Assembly: GCA_013002475.1 (NCBI GenBank)
Contig: JABDJM010000167.1
Span: forward strand, 1-10,066
Length of the DNA stretch: 10,066 bases
Direction of reading: 5' to 3'
DNA from: Saprospiraceae bacterium
GTDB taxonomy: Bacteria; Bacteroidota; Bacteroidia; Chitinophagales; Saprospiraceae
Shown: positions 6,794 to 10,066 of the stretch, piece after piece
Numbering within the stretch: position 1 is the stretch's first letter
How the letters are laid out: the number at the start of each line of letters is the position of its first letter
Notes under the pieces: generated by a model
Databases searched by the model: none
The model's input: the letters and a program-made list of their open reading frames with translations, nothing else
Told to the model about the DNA's origin: nothing
Program-made: the position numbers and the translations under genes

Positions 6794-7704
6794 ACCTGAA
6801 GAGTATTCTGATTTTAGTAGCCATTATTGCTGTCTTTGGTCAAAAAGTCCAGGCACAGGAATTGAATGTAAGCGTCAATATTAATACGCCAAACCTACAG
6901 ACTACAGATCCCAAAGTATTTGAGACCCTTCAGGGTACTCTATCAGACTTTTTGAATAGTCAAAAATGGTCAGAAGATGGTTTTGAACCTGAGGAAAGGA
7001 TAGATGTCAATATTCAGTTGACGATCTCCAAGGAAAACTCCCCAACAAGTTTTGGAGCTGAACTGGCAATCCAATCCACCCGTCCGATCTACGGTAGCAA
7101 CTATTCTACTCCGATGCTAAATCATGTTGATAAAAGCGTCAGCTTCGAGTATGAGCAATTCCAACCTTTGGAATTCAGTATTACTACATTTATTGATAAT
7201 CTTTCCACCTTGATGAGCTTTTATGTGTATGTCATCTTAGGCTTGGATTATGATTCTTTCAGTCTGTATGGGGGAGAACAGTATTTTCAACAGGCTCAGT
7301 CAATAATGAATAACATCCCTTCCACTGTGCTGGGTAGTTACAAAGGTTGGGCAGCACTTGATGGAAATAGAAATCGGTATTGGATGATAGAGAATCTACT
7401 GAGCCCTGGTTTAAGATCTTACCGCAAGGCCATGTACGACTATCACCGCCAGGGCCTGGATGTAGCAGAATCAGATCTTATCACCGCAAGGGCAGTTATT
7501 CTTCAGGCCCTTCAGGATTTAGACGGTGCCAATAAGAAGTACCCAAATTCCATGATCCTTCAAATGTTTATCAATTCAAAAGCGGACGAGATCGTGGAAA
7601 TTTTCAAAGAAGCAACTTCCTCGGAAAAATCAACGGTTAAGCAGGTATTAGGTAAACTGGACCCATCGAGAGCCAGCAAATATCGTCGCGAGATTGGGAA
7701 CTAG
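6790..7704 (+). CDS. DUF4835 family protein, PorD-like T9SS-associated
   Basis: A 304-residue exported protein with a signal peptide (about 1-22, cleavage near VQA-Q). It matches the DUF4835 family found in Bacteroidota directly after coaBC. Features I recognise from the family are the early NVSVNINTP strand, the RPIYGSNYSTP segment (98-108), YVILGLDYDSFS (147-158), NRYWMIENLLSP (195-206) and the downstream helix with YDYHRQGLD. Some database entries name this family type IX secretion protein PorD; the molecular role is not established from the sequence, and it has no lipobox or obvious beta-barrel, so periplasmic or membrane-associated location is inference. It overlaps the coaBC stop by four bases and is followed after one base by purN, so it is translated as part of the operon. 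In many relatives recN follows; here purN takes that place. Confidence 0.85.
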   Translation: MNLKSILILVAIIAVFGQKVQAQELNVSVNINTPNLQTTDPKVFETLQGTLSDFLNSQKWSEDGFEPEERIDVNIQLTISKENSPTSFGAELAIQSTRPIYGSNYSTPMLNHVDKSVSFEYEQFQPLEFSITTFIDNLSTLMSFYVYVILGLDYDSFSLYGGEQYFQQAQSIMNNIPSTVLGSYKGWAALDGNRNRYWMIENLLSPGLRSYRKAMYDYHRQGLDVAESDLITARAVILQALQDLDGANKKYPNSMILQMFINSKADEIVEIFKEATSSEKSTVKQVLGKLDPSRASKYRREIGN

Positions 7705-7705
7705 T

Positions 7706-8278
7706 ATGAAGAGGATTGCCATTTTTGCTTCCGGAACCGGAAGCAATGCCCAAAAGATCATAGAATTCACGAAAAACCTTCAGGATCAGGAAGTTGCTCT
7801 GGTAGTTACCAACAAGAGCGATGCAGGCGTTTTGGAAATAGCCGAAAAAAATGAGATCGAATCCCTGGTCATCAATCGCCGGTCCCTCAACGAAACCAAC
7901 AAATTACTTGAATTTCTTATACAAAAAGGTATAGATTTCATTGTATTGGCTGGCTTTTTGCTATTAGTACCCCGTTACTTGGTGAAGGCCTTTCCCAAGA
8001 GGATAGTCAATATCCACCCAGCCCTACTCCCCAAATTTGGTGGAAAAGGCATGTTTGGGAACAAAGTTCACCAGGCCGTAAAGGCGGCCGGGGAACTAAC
8101 GTCAGGGCCAACAATTCACTATGTTAATGAGCACTACGACGACGGAGCTGTCATATTTCAGGCTGAATGCTCAATTGACCAGCAGGATTCATCTGAGGAC
8201 ATCGCCGCAAAGGTTCTTCAACTAGAACACAAATATTATCCTAAAGTCGTAGCCTCATTAGTCACCAACCTCCCCTGA
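7706..8278 (+). CDS. purN: PurN, phosphoribosylglycinamide formyltransferase
   Basis: PurN transfers a formyl group from 10-formyltetrahydrofolate to glycinamide ribonucleotide, the third step of purine synthesis. The 190-residue protein has the N-terminal phosphate-binding segment FASGTGSNAQ (7-16), the core ending VLAGFLLLVPR, the catalytic pair N102 and H104 in VNIHPALLPKFGG, and D145 in the NEHYDDGAVIFQ segment, which aligns with the catalytic Asp of E. coli PurN. Length is slightly shorter than the E. coli enzyme (about 212). ATG 7706 is used because it starts exactly at the conserved beta-strand; a TTG at 7694 would overlap the previous gene and add four residues with no support. It begins one base after the DUF4835 stop. 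All catalytic residues are present, so it should be active. Confidence 0.95.
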   Translation: MKRIAIFASGTGSNAQKIIEFTKNLQDQEVALVVTNKSDAGVLEIAEKNEIESLVINRRSLNETNKLLEFLIQKGIDFIVLAGFLLLVPRYLVKAFPKRIVNIHPALLPKFGGKGMFGNKVHQAVKAAGELTSGPTIHYVNEHYDDGAVIFQAECSIDQQDSSEDIAAKVLQLEHKYYPKVVASLVTNLP

Positions 8279-8282
8279 GGTG

Positions 8283-8325
8283 ATTAATCTACGGGGAATC
8301 AAGAATGATAAACCCTTAGATTAAT
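8283..8325 (+). promoter_or_regulatory. Hairpin covering the start codon of the PorE-like gene
   Basis: ATTAATCTA (8283-8291) is the exact reverse complement of TAGATTAAT (8317-8325). Inside, after one C-T mismatch, GGG (8293-8295) pairs with CCC (8313-8315), giving 12 paired positions around a 17-base loop (8296-8312). The right arm contains the first two bases of the ATG at 8324-8326. It could hide the start codon in mRNA, or act as an operator in DNA. No T-run follows, so it is not a standard terminator. Confidence 0.5.
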
Positions 8326-10066
8326 GAGATTTCTAGTATTCACGCTTTGCACTCTGATTTCAATTAGCCTTTCCGCACAAAAGGTAAGTCCCAAGAAATT
8401 GGTTAAGGTTGCCGAGGAATTCATGGCAGAAGGAAAATTTTCTGACGCTGGTGAGGCCTATGGAGCAGCTTATGATGTAAAAAAGGATAAAGAAAAATGG
8501 GCCTACGACGCAGGCTACGCGCATTTCAGAGCACGTAATTATTCAAAAGCGCTGAAGTATTTCCGCCCAATTTCAAAAGACAATGCCCAATGGCCACTAG
8601 CCGGTTTCTTTTATGCAAAGAGTCTCAAGGCAATTGGAAGCTTTGAAAAGGCTGCCAGGTCTTTCAGAAAATTCAAAAATAATTGGCAAGGGGATCCAAA
8701 TCATGATCTACTAGGAATGGTAGAAAATGAGATCCTGGGTTGTGAGCAAGCTCTTACTATGGAAGGAGCAGCCATGAATATGGAGATTACTCCTTTAGAT
8801 TTCAATACGGAATCAGAGGAGTTCGCACCCACGCCTTTTAGTGATGACATAATTTACTTCTCTACTGATTCTGAAGGAACAGTTCAGATCCAGCGTTCGC
8901 AATTTACGAACGGGTCATGGTCTGTACCAATCGAAGCTAACTTGCCTCAGGGACCAACAGGTCATACTTGTCAGGGAGTATTCAATCCAGATCAAACAGC
9001 ATTTTATTTTACGGTTTGCATGGATGACAGACCTTGGGAAAGCCGAGATGCTGTTTGCGAGATCTACGGGACAATGAAACAAAATGGAAGCTGGACCAGT
9101 CCGGAAAAGCTTAGAGACTATATCAAAATGGATGGACAAACAGCCACTCAACCTTGCGTGGCTCATGCAGATGGAATGGAATACCTCTACTTTACTGCTG
9201 ACCGCGAAGGAGGACAAGGTGGAATGGATATTTGGTTTTGCAACCGGGAAATCGGAAGCGAAACCTTTGATTTTTCATTTCCGGAAAATGCCGGCCCTGT
9301 AGTAAATACTGCTGGAGATGAATTTTCACCATTTTTTGATTCAGAGGAAAAAACACTTTACTTCAGCTCAAACGGTCATCCAAACCTGGGTGGCTTTGAT
9401 ATCTTTTCTTCAACGGGATCAGGTATGAAGTGGATGAAGCCTCAGCAAATGCCCATGCCGGTGAATTCTTCACTGGATGATTATTACTATAAAAAAGCAC
9501 CTGGAAGTGATGTGGCCTTTTTTGCCTCCAACCGACCTACCATTGCCTGGGAAAGGACCACTGATGATAACGTTTTTCAGGTAGGAGTGGTCACGAATGT
9601 ACTCGCTCAAATATCTGGAGATCTGTTTGATCAATCATCGTCCAAGTTGGTCGAAAATGCAACACTTATGATGCATCAGGTTGACGAAATGGGCCAATCG
9701 AGCCTGTTAACCACAGAGCATGTGGTTGATGGAACTTTTGAAATTCCTGTGAGAGTAGGGTTCAACTATATGCTTGAAGTAGTAGCAGAAGGATACGCTG
9801 CTCAGTCCAGGGAAGTCAAGTCAGATGAGCTAATGCAAGGAACAGTGGTTACTGCAGATTTTCAGCTAAGCCCTTCTTCAGTTGCAGATGTTGTGACTAC
9901 GATGGAACCGAAAAATGATATCGATGCCTATACTTCCGGAGCGCTGGCGGATACAAAATTGGAAGAGATAAATGAGTGGAATGAGGAGGAAGTGGATACC
10001 TGGGTAGAAAAAACCAAGGAGACTATTTCTATGCCTGATGTCGTGAGTACTGAATCTGTTGTAAGT
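8324..10066 (+). CDS. PorE-like protein: TPR, PD40 propeller, regulatory-like beta domain (3' end cut)
   Basis: The reading frame is open for 581 codons and runs off the right edge. Residues 1-18 form a signal peptide (cleavage near LSA-Q). Residues 25-125 are TPR-like helical pairs (GKFSDAGEAYGAAYD, ARNYSKALKYF, GSFEKAARSFRKF). Residues 166-418 contain about five PD40/WD40-like blades with repeated PxF-D-x-LYFSS and GGxDIW/F features: IIYFSTD, AFYFTVC, YLYFTADREGG...GGMDIW (287-304), FSPFFDSEEKTLYFSSNG...GGFDIF (334-361), and VAFFASNRP. Residues 428-515 (QISGDLFD ... DFQL) look like a carboxypeptidase regulatory-type domain, then an acidic linker begins. This order matches PorE-type proteins of the T9SS and related OmpA-family proteins, which end in an OmpA peptidoglycan-binding domain; that part would lie beyond the window. 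An alternative is a general envelope OmpA/PD40 protein without a T9SS role. ATG 8324 is the only start that gives the signal peptide. Confidence 0.8.
   Translation, partial: MRFLVFTLCTLISISLSAQKVSPKKLVKVAEEFMAEGKFSDAGEAYGAAYDVKKDKEKWAYDAGYAHFRARNYSKALKYFRPISKDNAQWPLAGFFYAKSLKAIGSFEKAARSFRKFKNNWQGDPNHDLLGMVENEILGCEQALTMEGAAMNMEITPLDFNTESEEFAPTPFSDDIIYFSTDSEGTVQIQRSQFTNGSWSVPIEANLPQGPTGHTCQGVFNPDQTAFYFTVCMDDRPWESRDAVCEIYGTMKQNGSWTSPEKLRDYIKMDGQTATQPCVAHADGMEYLYFTADREGGQGGMDIWFCNREIGSETFDFSFPENAGPVVNTAGDEFSPFFDSEEKTLYFSSNGHPNLGGFDIFSSTGSGMKWMKPQQMPMPVNSSLDDYYYKKAPGSDVAFFASNRPTIAWERTTDDNVFQVGVVTNVLAQISGDLFDQSSSKLVENATLMMHQVDEMGQSSLLTTEHVVDGTFEIPVRVGFNYMLEVVAEGYAAQSREVKSDELMQGTVVTADFQLSPSSVADVVTTMEPKNDIDAYTSGALADTKLEEINEWNEEEVDTWVEKTKETISMPDVVSTESVVS

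Noticed and set aside
8305..8319. ATG at 8305 as start of a leader peptide or of the PorE-like gene
   Set aside because: It is followed by a stop after three further codons and is out of frame with the signal peptide that begins at 8324; a functional mini-ORF cannot be supported.
8279..8323. purN terminator hairpin
   Set aside because: The inverted repeat is strong but has a large loop, no T-run after it, and overlaps the next start codon, so a regulatory reading fits better.
8915..9217. Minus-strand open frame inside the PorE-like gene
   Set aside because: It overlaps the PD40 propeller region of the plus-strand gene and shows no domain or expression signal of its own.

Overview
This window is a chromosomal segment from a member of the phylum Bacteroidota. 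It is densely coding with moderate GC, and carries no mobile elements, RNA genes or CRISPR arrays that I can see. The phylum call rests on several points: two proteins with type IX secretion (T9SS) C-terminal sorting domains, the gene order bamD-rpoZ-coaBC-DUF4835, the phylum-specific form of RNA polymerase omega, weak or absent Shine-Dalgarno sequences, and perfect TAnnTTTG-type promoter elements. I cannot fix the class from the sequence alone.

Layout. Bases 1-1866 (+) are the C-terminal two thirds of UvrA, the DNA damage sensor of nucleotide excision repair, cut by the window edge. One base separates its stop from the stop of a convergent gene (1868-3514, -). That gene encodes a secreted protein with a c-type cytochrome domain, a copper monooxygenase-like domain of the PHM/DBH type with all expected copper ligands, and a T9SS sorting domain. 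A 98-bp divergent spacer separates it from a small secreted protein (3613-4299, +) with a carbohydrate-binding-like beta-sandwich and a T9SS sorting domain.

From 4397 a tightly packed plus-strand cluster runs to the window end: bamD lipoprotein, rpoZ, coaBC, a DUF4835/PorD-like gene, purN, and a long open gene resembling the T9SS protein PorE (TPR, PD40 propeller, regulatory beta-domain) that runs off the right edge. The first five genes are separated by overlaps or gaps of at most 28 bp, so they probably form one operon driven by a well-formed Bacteroidota promoter (or two overlapping ones) just before bamD.

How it fits together. The cluster mixes envelope biogenesis (BamD, PorD-like, PorE-like) with housekeeping functions (RNA polymerase omega, coenzyme A synthesis, purine synthesis). 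The two genes upstream encode likely cargo of the secretion machinery to which the PorD-like and PorE-like proteins are thought to belong. The points most worth a second look are the cytochrome c-copper monooxygenase fusion, the altered decarboxylase active site of CoaBC, the almost leaderless bamD promoter, and a long hairpin covering the start codon of the PorE-like gene.
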